A stretch of DNA of 64,000 bases from Helicobacter pullorum NCTC 12824 (lineage in GTDB: Bacteria; Campylobacterota; Campylobacteria; Campylobacterales; Helicobacteraceae), in assembly GCF_017979475.1 (NCBI RefSeq), contig NZ_JAERIT010000003.1, forward strand, positions 1 to 64,000, read 5' to 3'. A model generated the notes under the pieces. The model was not told where the DNA came from, ran no database searches, and saw only the letters and a program-made list of their open reading frames with translations. Below, piece by piece: positions 47,700-57,576 of the stretch. Positions within the stretch are counted from its first letter, which is position 1, and each line of letters starts with the position of its first letter. Both the position numbers and the translations under genes were made by a program.

Positions 47700-50600
47700 T
47701 GTCTAAAATTGCAATTTCTCGCCCCATTGCCACTTTGATGTTTGTTTTGGCATTAGTGTTTTTTGGAATAGATGCTTTGAAGCGGTTAAGTGTATCTTTG
47801 TATCCTAATGTTGATATTCCAATTATTACCATTACTACTTTTTATCCGGGGGCAAATCCAGAAATTGTCGAAAGCAAAGTGACAGAAAAGATTGAAGAAG
47901 CTATTAGTGGGATTGATGCGTTAAAGAAAATCACTTCTACAAGCAGTCAAAATGTCAGTGTGGTGGTAGCCGAGTTTGAATTAGAAAAGTCTATTGAAAT
48001 TGCTGCAAATGATGTTAGAGATAAGGTTTCTACAATTAGTTTTGGGAGTGAAGTAAAATCTCCCATTATTGAAAAATTTGATGTAGGCGGAACTCCTATA
48101 ATTTCTCTTTTTGTATCTTCTAAAACTCCAATATCTAGTACCAAAGAGCTTTTGGAGTTAAATACACACACAGATTTGAATATTAAACCATTATTGCAAA
48201 GAATTGCTGGGGTTGGAAAGGTGAATTTGGTAGGGTTTTTAGAGAGGGAAATACGAATCTTGCCTAATCCTACTATGCTGAGTAAATACAATCTTAGTTA
48301 TTTAGATGTGGCTCAAGCCATAAAAGCACAAAATATAGAAATCGATGGCGGAAGGATTATAGATTCTAAACAAGAATGGACAATCCTAACCAAAGCAGAT
48401 GCAGAAAATATACAAGAATTAGGGGATTTGCTGATAGCCAAAGGTATTAAATTAAGCGATATTGCAGTGATTGAAGATGCTATGCAAGAGCAGAGAAGTT
48501 TTTCTTATTTGCATTCTAAAGATATTCAAAGTGGGGGAATTTTATTAGAGATTCAAAAGATTACTGGTGCAAATGAAATAGAAATCACAAAAGCCATTAA
48601 GGAAATTATGCCCTATTTGGAGCAAATTAGCCCAAAATATCATCTTACACTTTTACGCGATACGACAACTTATATTCAAGATACGATTGATGCAGTGGAA
48701 TTTGATTTGATTTTGGGTGCATTTTTGGCAGTTTTTGTAGTGTTTTTCTTTTTGCGGAATGTTTCGATTACTTTGGTTTCTAGCCTTAGTATCCCAGCTT
48801 CTATTATGGGAGCTTTTGCTTTTATGTATATTTTTGGTATGACTTTGAATCTTGCTACAATGATTGCTATTACCCTAGCTATTGGGATTATTATCGATGA
48901 TGCTATTGTGGTGATTGAAAATATTTATAAAAAACTTGAAATGGGAATCTCAATGAGAGAGGCTGCATTAATGGGAGTGCAAGAGATTGGTTTTGCACTC
49001 ATTGCAATTTCTGCAATGCTTTTATCTGTATTTATTCCGATTGCAAATATGAGTGGAATTACAGGGAGATTCTTCGTATCATTTGGATTGACACTTGCTG
49101 CTTCGATTATTATTTCTTATTTTGTAGTAATTACTTTCATTCCGATGCTAAGCTCTAGAATCGCTCAAAGAAAACAAAGTAATTTTTACTTGCAAACAGA
49201 AAAATATTTTAAGGGTTTAGAATCTTTTTATGTGCGTATTTTGGAGTGGGTATTAGCCCATAGAGTTTTTGTTGTTATTTCTATTTTGGGTATTTTTGTT
49301 GCTTCTTTGTTGCTTGTTATGCGTCTTGGGGTAGAATTTTTGCCCTCTGAGGATAAGGCGGAATTTGATATTAAGCTTACAGCCAAACCCGGAATCTCAT
49401 TGGAAGAGATGCAATACCAAACATTGGCGATTCAAGAGAGGTTAAATCAAGAAAGTGAAGTGGAGTATAGTTTGCTGAATATTGGCTATACTTCTGAACA
49501 AAAAGTGTATGAAGGTAAGATATATGTGAGATTATCCCCTTATAATAAAAGAGAGAGGAGTTTGCAAGAAATTATAGAATTTTTGAGAGAGGTTTATAAG
49601 CCTTATGCGGAGAAATTTGGTTTAGAGATTGCATTGATTGAGATTCCACAAATTAGTTTGGGAGAAGATGACTCGCCTTTGCAATTAGCACTTTATGCGT
49701 TGGATAATGGTGCATTGCAAAAGAGCGTGGAGAGAATCATAGGCTTTATGGAACAAAGCGGAAAATTCCGAGATATTCATACCAACATTAAACCACCAAC
49801 CCCGCAACTTAGGTTAAGCATTAATCGAGCATTAGCAAATCAATATGGATTGAGTGCGCAAGAAATCGCTCTTGCTATTAATAGTGCTTTTAGCGGAATG
49901 CAAGAAATCTCGTATTATAGGGAAAATGGAAGAGAGTATGATATTGTTTTATTGACGCCACAAAGAAGAAGTATTGAGGATTTAAAGAAGCTTACATTGC
50001 GTAATGCAAGGGGCGAAAATATATTTTTAGAAGGAATGGTTGAGATAAAAGAGATTGATGCTGTAACTTCTATTAGGCATTATGATAGGCAAAAAAGCGT
50101 AATGGTATATGCTAACTTGACAAATGGCGTAAGCTTGGGCGAGGCTACGAATCTTTTGGAAAGCAATCGCGATTCTTGGCTTGGCGAAAGTGTGCATTAT
50201 AAAATAGAAGGTTATGCTAAATATATGCAAGAAACGAATGCGGCTTTTGTTACTGCGATGATAATGGCATTTGTGTTGATTTATTTTATTTTAGCAGCAC
50301 TCTATGAATCTTTAATACAGCCTTTTATTATTATGGTTGCATTGCCTTTGAGCTTTACAGGGGCTTTTTTGGCATTGTTTTTAAGTGGCGAATCTCTAAG
50401 TCTTTTTAGCATTATGGGGCTAATGCTTTTAATGGGACTAGTAGGCAAAAATGCTACATTGATTATTGATGTGGCTAATGCAAAAAGGCAAGAGGGGATA
50501 GAACTAAAAAGGGCTATTTTGGAGGCTGGAGAATCTCGGCTACGCCCCATTTTGATGACAACTATTGCAATGATTTTTGGAATGCTGCCTTTGGCATTAG

Positions 50601-50752
50601 CAGGGGGAGCAGGCAGTGGGATAAAATCCCCTATGGGAATTGCGATGATAGGGGGATTGCTGGTTTCTATGATTCTTAGCTTGCTTATTGTGCCGGCATT
50701 TTATAGCCTTTTGGCATCCATAGATGATAAAATGAGAAGTTATTATCAATGA
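47699..50752 (+). CDS. RND multidrug efflux transporter (HefC/AcrB-like)
   Basis: This 1017-aa inner-membrane pump has the HAE1-type N-terminus (ISRPIATLMFVLALVFFGI), 12 membrane helices and two large periplasmic loops. The proton-relay Asp pair lies in IGIIIDDAIVVIENIYKK (helix 4), and the late GLVGKNATLIID repeat is present. It exports drugs, bile salts or metals. Because a siderophore receptor is divergent, export of an iron-related compound is possible but unsupported. Confidence 0.95.
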   Translation: MSKIAISRPIATLMFVLALVFFGIDALKRLSVSLYPNVDIPIITITTFYPGANPEIVESKVTEKIEEAISGIDALKKITSTSSQNVSVVVAEFELEKSIEIAANDVRDKVSTISFGSEVKSPIIEKFDVGGTPIISLFVSSKTPISSTKELLELNTHTDLNIKPLLQRIAGVGKVNLVGFLEREIRILPNPTMLSKYNLSYLDVAQAIKAQNIEIDGGRIIDSKQEWTILTKADAENIQELGDLLIAKGIKLSDIAVIEDAMQEQRSFSYLHSKDIQSGGILLEIQKITGANEIEITKAIKEIMPYLEQISPKYHLTLLRDTTTYIQDTIDAVEFDLILGAFLAVFVVFFFLRNVSITLVSSLSIPASIMGAFAFMYIFGMTLNLATMIAITLAIGIIIDDAIVVIENIYKKLEMGISMREAALMGVQEIGFALIAISAMLLSVFIPIANMSGITGRFFVSFGLTLAASIIISYFVVITFIPMLSSRIAQRKQSNFYLQTEKYFKGLESFYVRILEWVLAHRVFVVISILGIFVASLLLVMRLGVEFLPSEDKAEFDIKLTAKPGISLEEMQYQTLAIQERLNQESEVEYSLLNIGYTSEQKVYEGKIYVRLSPYNKRERSLQEIIEFLREVYKPYAEKFGLEIALIEIPQISLGEDDSPLQLALYALDNGALQKSVERIIGFMEQSGKFRDIHTNIKPPTPQLRLSINRALANQYGLSAQEIALAINSAFSGMQEISYYRENGREYDIVLLTPQRRSIEDLKKLTLRNARGENIFLEGMVEIKEIDAVTSIRHYDRQKSVMVYANLTNGVSLGEATNLLESNRDSWLGESVHYKIEGYAKYMQETNAAFVTAMIMAFVLIYFILAALYESLIQPFIIMVALPLSFTGAFLALFLSGESLSLFSIMGLMLLMGLVGKNATLIIDVANAKRQEGIELKRAILEAGESRLRPILMTTIAMIFGMLPLALAGGAGSGIKSPMGIAMIGGLLVSMILSLLIVPAFYSLLASIDDKMRSYYQ

Positions 50753-50802
50753 AAATTTATAAAATGAAATTTTTTAAGGAATCTTTTTTGGATTCATAGT
50801 AT

Positions 50803-50808
50803 AATATA
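50803..50808 (+). promoter_or_regulatory. -10 box of the 50837 gene
   Basis: TATAAT within CATAGTATAATATAAC lies about 30 nt before the start codon, with an AAGGAGGA ribosome site next to the start. No sigma-54 or sigma-28 promoter is visible despite the flagellar look of the product. Confidence 0.5.
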
Positions 50809-50836
50809 ACTAGAATTTATAAACAAGGAGGATCAT

Positions 50837-51061
50837 ATGAATCCTATTTCAGGTAGTACTTATTATGGGTATGATGCATTTTCAAATGCTCAAAGCGGGA
50901 TTGATGCAAATATGCGTAGCGCGACTTTGGAGACTTCTAATACAGATATTGCACAAAGCACGGTAAATACTATGAATGCACAAAATGGTGTGGAGGCAAA
51001 TGCACAAACAATTCAAACTGCAGATTCAATGATGCAAAGTGCATTAGATATTCTTGCTTAA
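50837..51061 (+). CDS. Small protein resembling flagellar rod/hook C-terminal domain
   Basis: The 74-aa product ends with ETSNTDIAQSTVNTMNAQNGVEANAQTIQTADSMMQSALDIL. This closely mimics the C-terminal coiled-coil segment of axial flagellar proteins (SNVDLA...M..Q...EANA..I...D.M...L). Only that module is present, with a short N-terminus rich in Tyr/Gly/Ser. Strong AAGGAGGA site upstream. It may be a free-standing relative that interacts with rod or hook; function unknown. Confidence 0.7.
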   Translation: MNPISGSTYYGYDAFSNAQSGIDANMRSATLETSNTDIAQSTVNTMNAQNGVEANAQTIQTADSMMQSALDILA

Positions 51062-51071
51062 TCTCTCTTTT

Positions 51072-51091
51072 GGAAGTTTTTAAAAACTTCC
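51072..51091. other. Perfect 20-nt palindrome between 50837 gene and speA
   Basis: GGAAGTTTTT-AAAAACTTCC lies 11 nt after the stop. It can form a hairpin, but no U-tract follows on either strand, so it is only a weak terminator candidate. Confidence 0.6.
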
Positions 51092-51166
51092 GCATTAATT
51101 ACTGCAAATTTTTATAGACTTATGCTACAATTTTTCTTATTTTAATCCTTAAACAAAAGGTATAAA

Positions 51167-53020
51167 ATGGTTGATTATGGTATTAATTATTGGGCAAATG
51201 ATGATTTTATCATTGAAGATGGCAAGGTTAAGGTTAATTTTTGCAATAAACCTGCTTTGATTGATATAGTCAAACAAGTGCGAGAAGAAGGTTATCGCGG
51301 TCCTTTGCTTGTTCGTTTTCCGCATTTGATTAAAAAGCAGGTTGAAAAGATTTTTTCTCATTTTGAAAATTCGATTAAAGAATATCATTATAAAGGCAAG
51401 TTTAAAGCGGTTTTTCCTATCAAAGTCAATCATTTTCCTAATTTTATTTTGCCTCTTATGGAGCAAACGCAGAATCGTTGCTATGGGCTAGAGGCTGGGA
51501 GTAAATCAGAGCTTATCATTGCTATGGCTTATACTAATGAAAATGCCCCCATTACAGTAAATGGCTTTAAAGATAAAGAAATGATTTCTTTGGGATTTAT
51601 TGCTGCAAAAATGGGGCATGATATTACTCTAACCATTGAAGGTTTAAATGAATTAGAAACGATTATAGAAGTTTCAAAGTCTATGGGCAAACCTTATCCA
51701 AATATCGGATTACGAATCCGTCTTCATAGCACAGGCGTTGGAATCTGGGCAAAAAGTGGCGGGATTAATTCTAAGTTTGGTTTAACTGCAACAGAGCTTG
51801 TAGAGGCGATTTATTTGCTTAAGAAAAACAAGCTTTTGGATAAATTTACAATGATTCATTTTCATATTGGTAGCCAAATTAGCGATATTGCACCGCTTAA
51901 AAAGGCATTAAGAGAAGCAGGAAATATTTATGCAGAGTTGCGTAAAATGGGTGCAAAGAATCTCAATAATGTCAATATTGGTGGTGGTTTGGCAGTCGAA
52001 TACACGCAGCATGAAGCTCATCAAAATCGCAATTATACCTTGGGAGAATTTAGCGGCAATGTTATTTTTACCCTCAAAGAAATTGCCAAAAACAAAAAAG
52101 AGCCAGAGCCAAATATTTTTATTGAATCGGGGCGTTATGTTTCTGCAAATCATGCGGTTTTGATTAGTCCTGTTTTGGAATTGTTTTCACAAGAATATGA
52201 TGAAAAGGCGTTGCATTTAAAGGAAAAAAATCCGCCGCTTGTGGAGGAGCTTTTGGATTTGTATAACACCATTGATGAGCGTTCAGCTATTGAATATTTG
52301 CATGATAGCTTAGAGCATATGGAATCGCTTTTGACGCTTTTTGATTTGGGTTATATTGATTTGCAAGATAGAAGTAATACAGAAGTTTTGGTGCATTTAA
52401 TTATTAAAAAAGTGATTAAGATTTTAAAGCATAAAAATCATAGTGATATTATTCGGATTCAAGAGCAGGTGCAAGAGCGTTATTTGCTAAATTGTAGCTT
52501 TTTTCAGAGTTTGCCAGATTATTGGGGGTTAAAACAGAATTTTCCTGTCATTCCTCTTGATAGATTAAATAAAAGACCTACAAGAAGTGCGAGTTTATGG
52601 GATATTACTTGTGATAGTGATGGAGAAATTGCGTTTGATAAAAATTATCCTTTGTTTTTGCATGATATTGATGTGAATAGTGAAGAATACTTTTTGGGAT
52701 TCTTTTTGGTTGGTGCATACCAAGAGGTTTTGGGAATGCGTCATAATTTATTTACGCACCCAACTGAATTGAGTGTTGTTTTTAATCAAGAAGAGGGGAG
52801 TTTTGAGATTGAGAATCTTTTAGAAGCACAAACGATTTTAGATGTATTAGATGATTTGGATTTTGATACCAAAGAGATTGAAAGGCGACTAAAACAGAAG
52901 CTTGATGAGAGTGAAGAGATTCCTCAAGATGAGAAAAAGGAGGTTTTGGGGCAACTTTATGTGATGTTAAGTGAAAATGGCTATTTACGCACAGTCTTCA
53001 AAAGTCAAGGGGAAGTTTAA
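51167..53020 (+). CDS. speA: Biosynthetic arginine decarboxylase SpeA
   Basis: The 617-aa PLP enzyme of the fold III group converts arginine to agmatine, the first step to putrescine/spermidine. PLP-Lys motif VFPIKVNHFP (Lys about 87), HFHIGSQISD, GGGLAVEY, and the C-terminal CDSDGEIAFD are present. Length agrees with the family. The likely cysE start follows directly after its stop. Confidence 0.96.
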   Translation: MVDYGINYWANDDFIIEDGKVKVNFCNKPALIDIVKQVREEGYRGPLLVRFPHLIKKQVEKIFSHFENSIKEYHYKGKFKAVFPIKVNHFPNFILPLMEQTQNRCYGLEAGSKSELIIAMAYTNENAPITVNGFKDKEMISLGFIAAKMGHDITLTIEGLNELETIIEVSKSMGKPYPNIGLRIRLHSTGVGIWAKSGGINSKFGLTATELVEAIYLLKKNKLLDKFTMIHFHIGSQISDIAPLKKALREAGNIYAELRKMGAKNLNNVNIGGGLAVEYTQHEAHQNRNYTLGEFSGNVIFTLKEIAKNKKEPEPNIFIESGRYVSANHAVLISPVLELFSQEYDEKALHLKEKNPPLVEELLDLYNTIDERSAIEYLHDSLEHMESLLTLFDLGYIDLQDRSNTEVLVHLIIKKVIKILKHKNHSDIIRIQEQVQERYLLNCSFFQSLPDYWGLKQNFPVIPLDRLNKRPTRSASLWDITCDSDGEIAFDKNYPLFLHDIDVNSEEYFLGFFLVGAYQEVLGMRHNLFTHPTELSVVFNQEEGSFEIENLLEAQTILDVLDDLDFDTKEIERRLKQKLDESEEIPQDEKKEVLGQLYVMLSENGYLRTVFKSQGEV

Positions 53021-53021
53021 T

Positions 53022-53723
53022 TTGAATTACGCTAATAGCCTTTTTGGGACGATTAAAGAGGATTTTGGCGTTATTTTGCAAAAAGATCCAGCCATTAATT
53101 CTAAAATTGAATTATTCTTTAATTATCCGGGCTTGATTGCTTTGGTGCATTATCGAATAGCACATAAGTTGCACTTAAAAGGCTTTAGGGTTTTAGCAAG
53201 AATCTTAATGGGATTCACGCAATGGATTACAAATATCGATATTCACCCAGCTTGTAAAATTGGGCATAGAGTTTTTATTGACCATGGGATTGGAGTTGTG
53301 ATTGGGGAGACTGCAGAAGTTGGTAATGAAGTAACAATTTATCAAGGTGTGAGTTTGGGCGGAGTGAGCTTGGAGAAAACCAAACGCCATCCAACCATAG
53401 AAGATAATGTCATCATCGGAGCAGGAGCAAAAATTTTGGGCAATATCACTATTGGAGTAAATTCTAAAATCGGAGCAAATTCTGTTGTAATTGCTTCTGT
53501 TCCGCCAAATTCTACTGCCGTTGGTATCCCAGCAAGGACAATCATCAAGGGTAAAAGTAATGATTTAAACAAGATTCCAGATATTCAATTGCAGCTTTTT
53601 ACATATTTGCAAAAACGTTTAGAATTATTAGAATCGCAAATTCCTCATTCTGAAGAATTGCAAGCAAGTATAGAAAAACTCAATCTTATATATTATGAAT
53701 TTCTAAAGTCAAGAAGAGAATAA
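53022..53723 (+). CDS. cysE: Serine O-acetyltransferase CysE
   Basis: The 233-aa product has an N-terminal helical part (FFNYPGLIALVHYRIAHKLHLKG) and a left-handed beta-helix of hexapeptide repeats with catalytic HPACKIG and [15 protein letters not shown]. It makes O-acetylserine for cysteine. The start is uncertain: TTG 53022 is chosen because GGGGAAG lies before it and it avoids the 50-nt overlap with speA. The central 230 bp (53286-53518) recurs exactly at 56116-56348. Confidence 0.9.
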   Translation: MNYANSLFGTIKEDFGVILQKDPAINSKIELFFNYPGLIALVHYRIAHKLHLKGFRVLARILMGFTQWITNIDIHPACKIGHRVFIDHGIGVVIGETAEVGNEVTIYQGVSLGGVSLEKTKRHPTIEDNVIIGAGAKILGNITIGVNSKIGANSVVIASVPPNSTAVGIPARTIIKGKSNDLNKIPDIQLQLFTYLQKRLELLESQIPHSEELQASIEKLNLIYYEFLKSRRE

Positions 53724-54167
53724 AATGATTATTTTTTTAAAGAGGCTTTGCTTGGAGTGTATCATAAGGTATCTTGCGACATCTTTACGCCCAAACATAA
53801 TAGCAAAAGAAAAAGGAGTCATTCCTAAGCCATTATTTTCATCAATATTTGCACCATTGCTTACTAATAATTTTGCCATATCCAGATATCCTTTAAAGCA
53901 AACTCCAGCTAATGGGGTTTGTCCTCTATCATTTTTTTCATCCACTTTAGCGCCTTTTTCAAGCAACATTTTAGCAGTTTCTAAAGAATTATTATAAGCT
54001 GCTAACATAAGTAGAGTATCACCTCTATGTGTTTTTAGATTAACATTTAATCCAGCTTCTATCATAATCCTTAGATTTTCAAATTCATTATTTCTAGCAA
54101 AATTAAAAGCCATATTGCAAAGCTCTCCAAATCGTTTTTCTTCTTCTAAAGAAATTTCATTCATCAT
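53709..54167 (-). CDS. Ankyrin-repeat protein partner of catalase
   Basis: The 152-aa protein has three or four ankyrin repeats (GDTLLMLAAYNNSLETAKMLL, GQTPLAGVCFKGYLDMAKLL, GMTPFSFAIMFGRKDVARYL) and no signal peptide. Downstream of katA it matches the Cj1386 arrangement of C. jejuni, where the ankyrin protein supports heme loading of catalase. Its 3' end overlaps the converging cysE by 15 nt. Confidence 0.9.
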   Translation of the reverse strand: MMNEISLEEEKRFGELCNMAFNFARNNEFENLRIMIEAGLNVNLKTHRGDTLLMLAAYNNSLETAKMLLEKGAKVDEKNDRGQTPLAGVCFKGYLDMAKLLVSNGANIDENNGLGMTPFSFAIMFGRKDVARYLMIHSKQSLFKKIIILFSS

Positions 54168-54221
54168 TTTATCCTTGTTTATCTATTAGTCAATCTAAAA
54201 ATTGATTTTTAATAGCTATGA

Positions 54222-54249
54222 TTTTAGAGTGAGAATTCTCACTCTAAAA
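54222..54249. terminator. 28-nt perfect palindrome after katA
   Basis: TTTTAGAGTGAGAA and its exact complement TTCTCACTCTAAAA form a 14-bp inverted repeat just past the katA stop. On the minus strand the stem is followed by TCATAGC, so the U-tract is formed only by the stem's own U-run. It sits between katA and the ankyrin gene and may partly terminate or stabilise the katA message. Confidence 0.7.
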
Positions 54250-54250
54250 G

Positions 54251-55675
54251 TTATTTACTCAACGCTTTTTTAACACCCTCTGCATATTCTTTGCTAATTT
54301 TTTCAAAATGCATTAGAGCTTTGTCTATGATTTTTTGTTCAACACCTTCCATTGATGAGGCAATATTATTAAAGAGTTGTTCTTTTTGAGAATCATTCAT
54401 TATGTCAAATAGGGCTTTTGGTTGGGTGTAAAAATCATTATCCAATGGCGCATATCGTTGTGCTGCAGCTTCTAAATTCAAATCTGGTTCCAAATAATTT
54501 TTATCTTCTTTTGGGCTATCATCATAGCTATTTGGTTCATAGTAAGCTGATTTGTTTTTATACTCATCAAAATTCATAGCTCCAGCAACATTATAGGTAT
54601 TAACCTCACTTCTTGCTCTATTAATAGGCAAGAGATGATAGTTAGTTCCTACTCTATATCGGTGCGCATCAGGATAGCTAAAGATTCTGCCTTGGAGCAT
54701 TTTATCAGGACTAAAGCCAATTCCAGGCACGATATTGCTTGGGCTAAAGGCGGCTTGTTCTACTTCGTTAAAGTAATTTTGTGGATTTTTATTAAGAATC
54801 ATTTCTCCAATATCCATCAAAGGCACGATGCTATGGGGCCATACTTTTGTCAAATCAAAGGGATTGAATCCTAATTTATCCACTTCATTTTCAGGCAAAA
54901 TCTGCACTTGGAATGTCCATTTAGGGAAATCCCCTTTTTCGATACTATTATATAAATCTCTTTGGTGAGATTCTCTATCTTTGGCAATAATTTCTTCAGC
55001 TTCTTTGTTGGTTAAATTTTTAATGCCTTGTTGAGTTTTAAAATGGAATTTTACCCAAAACCTTTCTCCTTTATCGTTGATGAGACTATAAGTATGGCTT
55101 CCAAAGCCGTGCATATGTCGATAACTTGCTGGAATTCCCCTATCACTCATTAAAATTGTAATTTGGTGTAAGGCTTCAGGGCATAATGTCCAAAAATCCC
55201 AGGCTGCATTTGCGTTTCTTAAATTTGTTCTTGGATCTCTTTTTTGGGTGTGGATAAAATCAGGAAATTTGTAAGGATCTCTTATAAAGAAAGTTGGCGT
55301 GTTGTTTCCAACTAAATCCCAATTGCCTTCTTTGGTGTAAAACTTAATTGCAAAACCTCTTACATCTCTTTCTGCATCAGCTGCACCGGATTCTCCAGCT
55401 ACAGTTGAAAATCTCAAGAAAAGTGGAGTAACTTCTCCTTTTTGCAAAACTTTAGCCTTAGTAAATTGTGAAATATCAGCTGTGATTTTTAATTCTCCAT
55501 AAGCACCGCTTCCTTTGGCATGCACTACTCTTTCAGGTATCCTTTCTCTATTTTGATGAGCAAGTTTTTCAAGTAGGATATAGTCTTGTAATAGTAAAGG
55601 TCCTTTTGGTCCAGCAGAAAGTGAATTTTGATTGTCTGCTACTATATTTCCAAAGTCATTTGTAAGTTTTTTCAT
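54251..55675 (-). CDS. katA: Catalase KatA
   Basis: This 474-aa small-subunit heme catalase breaks down hydrogen peroxide. The distal His52 lies in [12 protein letters not shown], Asn in [13 protein letters not shown] (about 122-133), and the heme-ligating Tyr in [15 protein letters not shown] (about 335). No signal peptide, so it is cytoplasmic. A palindromic operator lies 68 nt upstream, suggesting peroxide- or iron-responsive control. Followed by its ankyrin helper. Confidence 0.97.
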   Translation of the reverse strand: MKKLTNDFGNIVADNQNSLSAGPKGPLLLQDYILLEKLAHQNRERIPERVVHAKGSGAYGELKITADISQFTKAKVLQKGEVTPLFLRFSTVAGESGAADAERDVRGFAIKFYTKEGNWDLVGNNTPTFFIRDPYKFPDFIHTQKRDPRTNLRNANAAWDFWTLCPEALHQITILMSDRGIPASYRHMHGFGSHTYSLINDKGERFWVKFHFKTQQGIKNLTNKEAEEIIAKDRESHQRDLYNSIEKGDFPKWTFQVQILPENEVDKLGFNPFDLTKVWPHSIVPLMDIGEMILNKNPQNYFNEVEQAAFSPSNIVPGIGFSPDKMLQGRIFSYPDAHRYRVGTNYHLLPINRARSEVNTYNVAGAMNFDEYKNKSAYYEPNSYDDSPKEDKNYLEPDLNLEAAAQRYAPLDNDFYTQPKALFDIMNDSQKEQLFNNIASSMEGVEQKIIDKALMHFEKISKEYAEGVKKALSK

Positions 55676-55742
55676 AAAGATTACCTATCCTTTAAATAAA
55701 ATTTATTAACAAGGAAATAATATCTTATATAAAATAAAAATA

Positions 55743-55773
55743 ATATTAAATAATAAAATTTATTATTTAATAT
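55743..55773. promoter_or_regulatory. 31-nt perfect palindrome, probable PerR/Fur operator of katA
   Basis: ATATTAAATAATAAA, one central A, then the exact reverse complement of the first arm. It lies 68-98 nt before the katA ATG. It contains the TTATTATT / AATAATAA half-sites expected of PerR and Fur boxes in Campylobacterota. The symmetry over 15 + 15 positions exceeds what AT-richness alone would readily give. Confidence 0.7.
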
Positions 55774-55880
55774 AAAGTATCAAAAATATTTTTTTAAGCA
55801 GTTTTTAGTTTCCTTTTTGTTTTTAAAGTATATAATATTTAATGTTTTCAGGGTTTTTAGTGAGGTAGTCAAAATAAATA

Positions 55881-56553
55881 AGTTAGGAAAGAGGAGGACT
55901 AATACTACCATCTTGGAGCAAAGAGTTGAGCGTCCATAATGAAGCAATTGATGAGCAACATAAAAAATTATTTGAAATTGCTGGAAGAGCTTACGCACTA
56001 ACTAACAAAAAAGCCACAAAAGAAGAAATTATCACTATTCTTAGGGAATTATTAAACTATACGCAAGAGCATTTTAAAGATGAAGAAGCCTATATGGAAT
56101 CTATCTATTATCCGCGGGATTGGAGTTGTGATTGGGGAGACTGCAGAAGTTGGTAATGAAGTAACAATTTATCAAGGTGTGAGTTTGGGCGGAGTGAGCT
56201 TGGAGAAAACCAAACGCCATCCAACCATAGAAGATAATGTCATCATCGGAGCAGGAGCAAAAATTTTGGGCAATATCACTATTGGAGTAAATTCTAAAAT
56301 CGGAGCAAATTCTGTTGTAATTGCTTCTGTTCCGCCAAATTCTACTGCTGTTGGTATTCCAGCAAGGACAATCATCAAGGGCAAAAGTAATGATTTAAAC
56401 AAGATTCCAGATATTCAATCACAGCTTTTTACATATTTGCAAAAACGCTTAGAATTATTAGAAAGTGAAGTGGTTTATTCTGAAAATTCACTCAAAAACC
56501 TTGAAAAACTCAACCAAATGTATCAAGAGTTTCTTACAAATAAATATTAATTA
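55881..56553 (+). pseudogene. Hemerythrin-5' / cysE-3' chimera
   Basis: 55908-56116 matches 59488-59696 (first part of the intact hemerythrin gene) base for base by eye. From 56116 the sequence switches to 53286 onward (middle of cysE) and is identical to about 56348, then diverges through the cysE 3' end. The hemerythrin start codon is ATA (55902-55904), and the two halves are in different frames, so no fused protein is possible. The hemerythrin part stops after Arg72, before three iron ligands. The cysE part (open 56080-56550) lacks the N-terminal domain. Confidence 0.92.
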
Positions 56554-56649
56554 TTAATAATATAAATTTATAATATATAAAGAAACATTTAACTTTTTTA
56601 TAATAAAATCCGCACTTATTTTTAGTTAATCATAAATAAGGAAAATATA

Positions 56650-57576
56650 ATGAGAATCATTTTGATGCTTTTGTGTCTATTGATAAATATGAAAGCCGCA
56701 GATTTTGTTGAAATTGGTATCGAGCCTATTCCAGATTCTTTGCCTTTTGATGAGCAAAAAGCTAGACTTGGCAAAATGTTATATATGGATACTAATCTCT
56801 CAAAAGATAAAACTATTTCTTGCAATTCCTGTCATCATCTTACAGGCTATGGTGTGGATAATGAACGCTTTTCATTTGGCGTTGGAGGCGCTACAAATGG
56901 TGCGACTAATTCCCCAACTAGTTTCAATGCAGTTTTTAATTTTGTGCAATTTTGGGATGGTAGAGCCAAAGATTTGCAGGAGCAAGCAGGCGGTCCTTTG
57001 TTGAATCCAGTAGAACATGGTATGACAGAAGATGAAGTCATCGAGGCTGTGAAGGGTAATTTGGAATATGTAGAATCCTTTAAAGAAATTTATGGGGAGA
57101 TTACTTTTGAGAATATTACAGATGCGATTGCGGAGTTTGAAAAAACATTAATTACGCCAAATTCACCTTTTGATAGATGGTTAAAGGGAGATGAAAATGC
57201 TATATCTCCAGCTGCAAAGAGAGGTTTTCAAGCATTTCGTTCAAATGGTTGCATCGCATGCCATCAAGGTCAAAATATCGGCGGCAATATGTACCAAAAA
57301 ATAGGTATCTTTGAGCCTTATGCTGCAACTGGAAATCCCGGCAGATATGGAGTAACAAAAGAAGAAGAAGATAAGTTAGTCTTTAAAGTCCCATCTTTGC
57401 GAAATATTGCTAAAACTGCCCCTTATTTTCACGATGGTAGCGTAGAGACTTTAGAAGTTGCAGTTCAATTAATGGCATTTTATCAATTAGGAAAATTCCT
57501 CAATAATGATACAGTGCAAGATATTACAGCATTTTTAGAGAGTCTTACAGGAGAATACAATGACAAGCTCCAATAA
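56650..57576 (+). CDS. Di-heme cytochrome c peroxidase
   Basis: The 308-aa periplasmic enzyme (signal peptide [16 protein letters not shown]) has two heme c sites, CNSCH (Cys58-His62) and CIACH (Cys201-His205). MauG/CCP-family blocks include [15 protein letters not shown]-like text and [19 protein letters not shown]. It reduces peroxide with cytochrome c electrons. Its end overlaps the chemoreceptor start by 17 nt, so the two are translationally linked. Confidence 0.96.
   Translation: MRIILMLLCLLINMKAADFVEIGIEPIPDSLPFDEQKARLGKMLYMDTNLSKDKTISCNSCHHLTGYGVDNERFSFGVGGATNGATNSPTSFNAVFNFVQFWDGRAKDLQEQAGGPLLNPVEHGMTEDEVIEAVKGNLEYVESFKEIYGEITFENITDAIAEFEKTLITPNSPFDRWLKGDENAISPAAKRGFQAFRSNGCIACHQGQNIGGNMYQKIGIFEPYAATGNPGRYGVTKEEEDKLVFKVPSLRNIAKTAPYFHDGSVETLEVAVQLMAFYQLGKFLNNDTVQDITAFLESLTGEYNDKLQ

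Noticed and set aside
51072-51091. Perfect palindrome as a standard terminator
   Set aside because: No U-tract follows on either strand, so it is only listed as a palindrome.
55926-56156. A short hemerythrin gene
   Set aside because: It uses an internal start, loses three iron ligands and ends in out-of-frame cysE sequence; part of the chimera.
56080-56550. A second functional serine acetyltransferase
   Set aside because: The N-terminal helical domain and the first catalytic His segment are missing and the first codons are hemerythrin DNA in a wrong frame.
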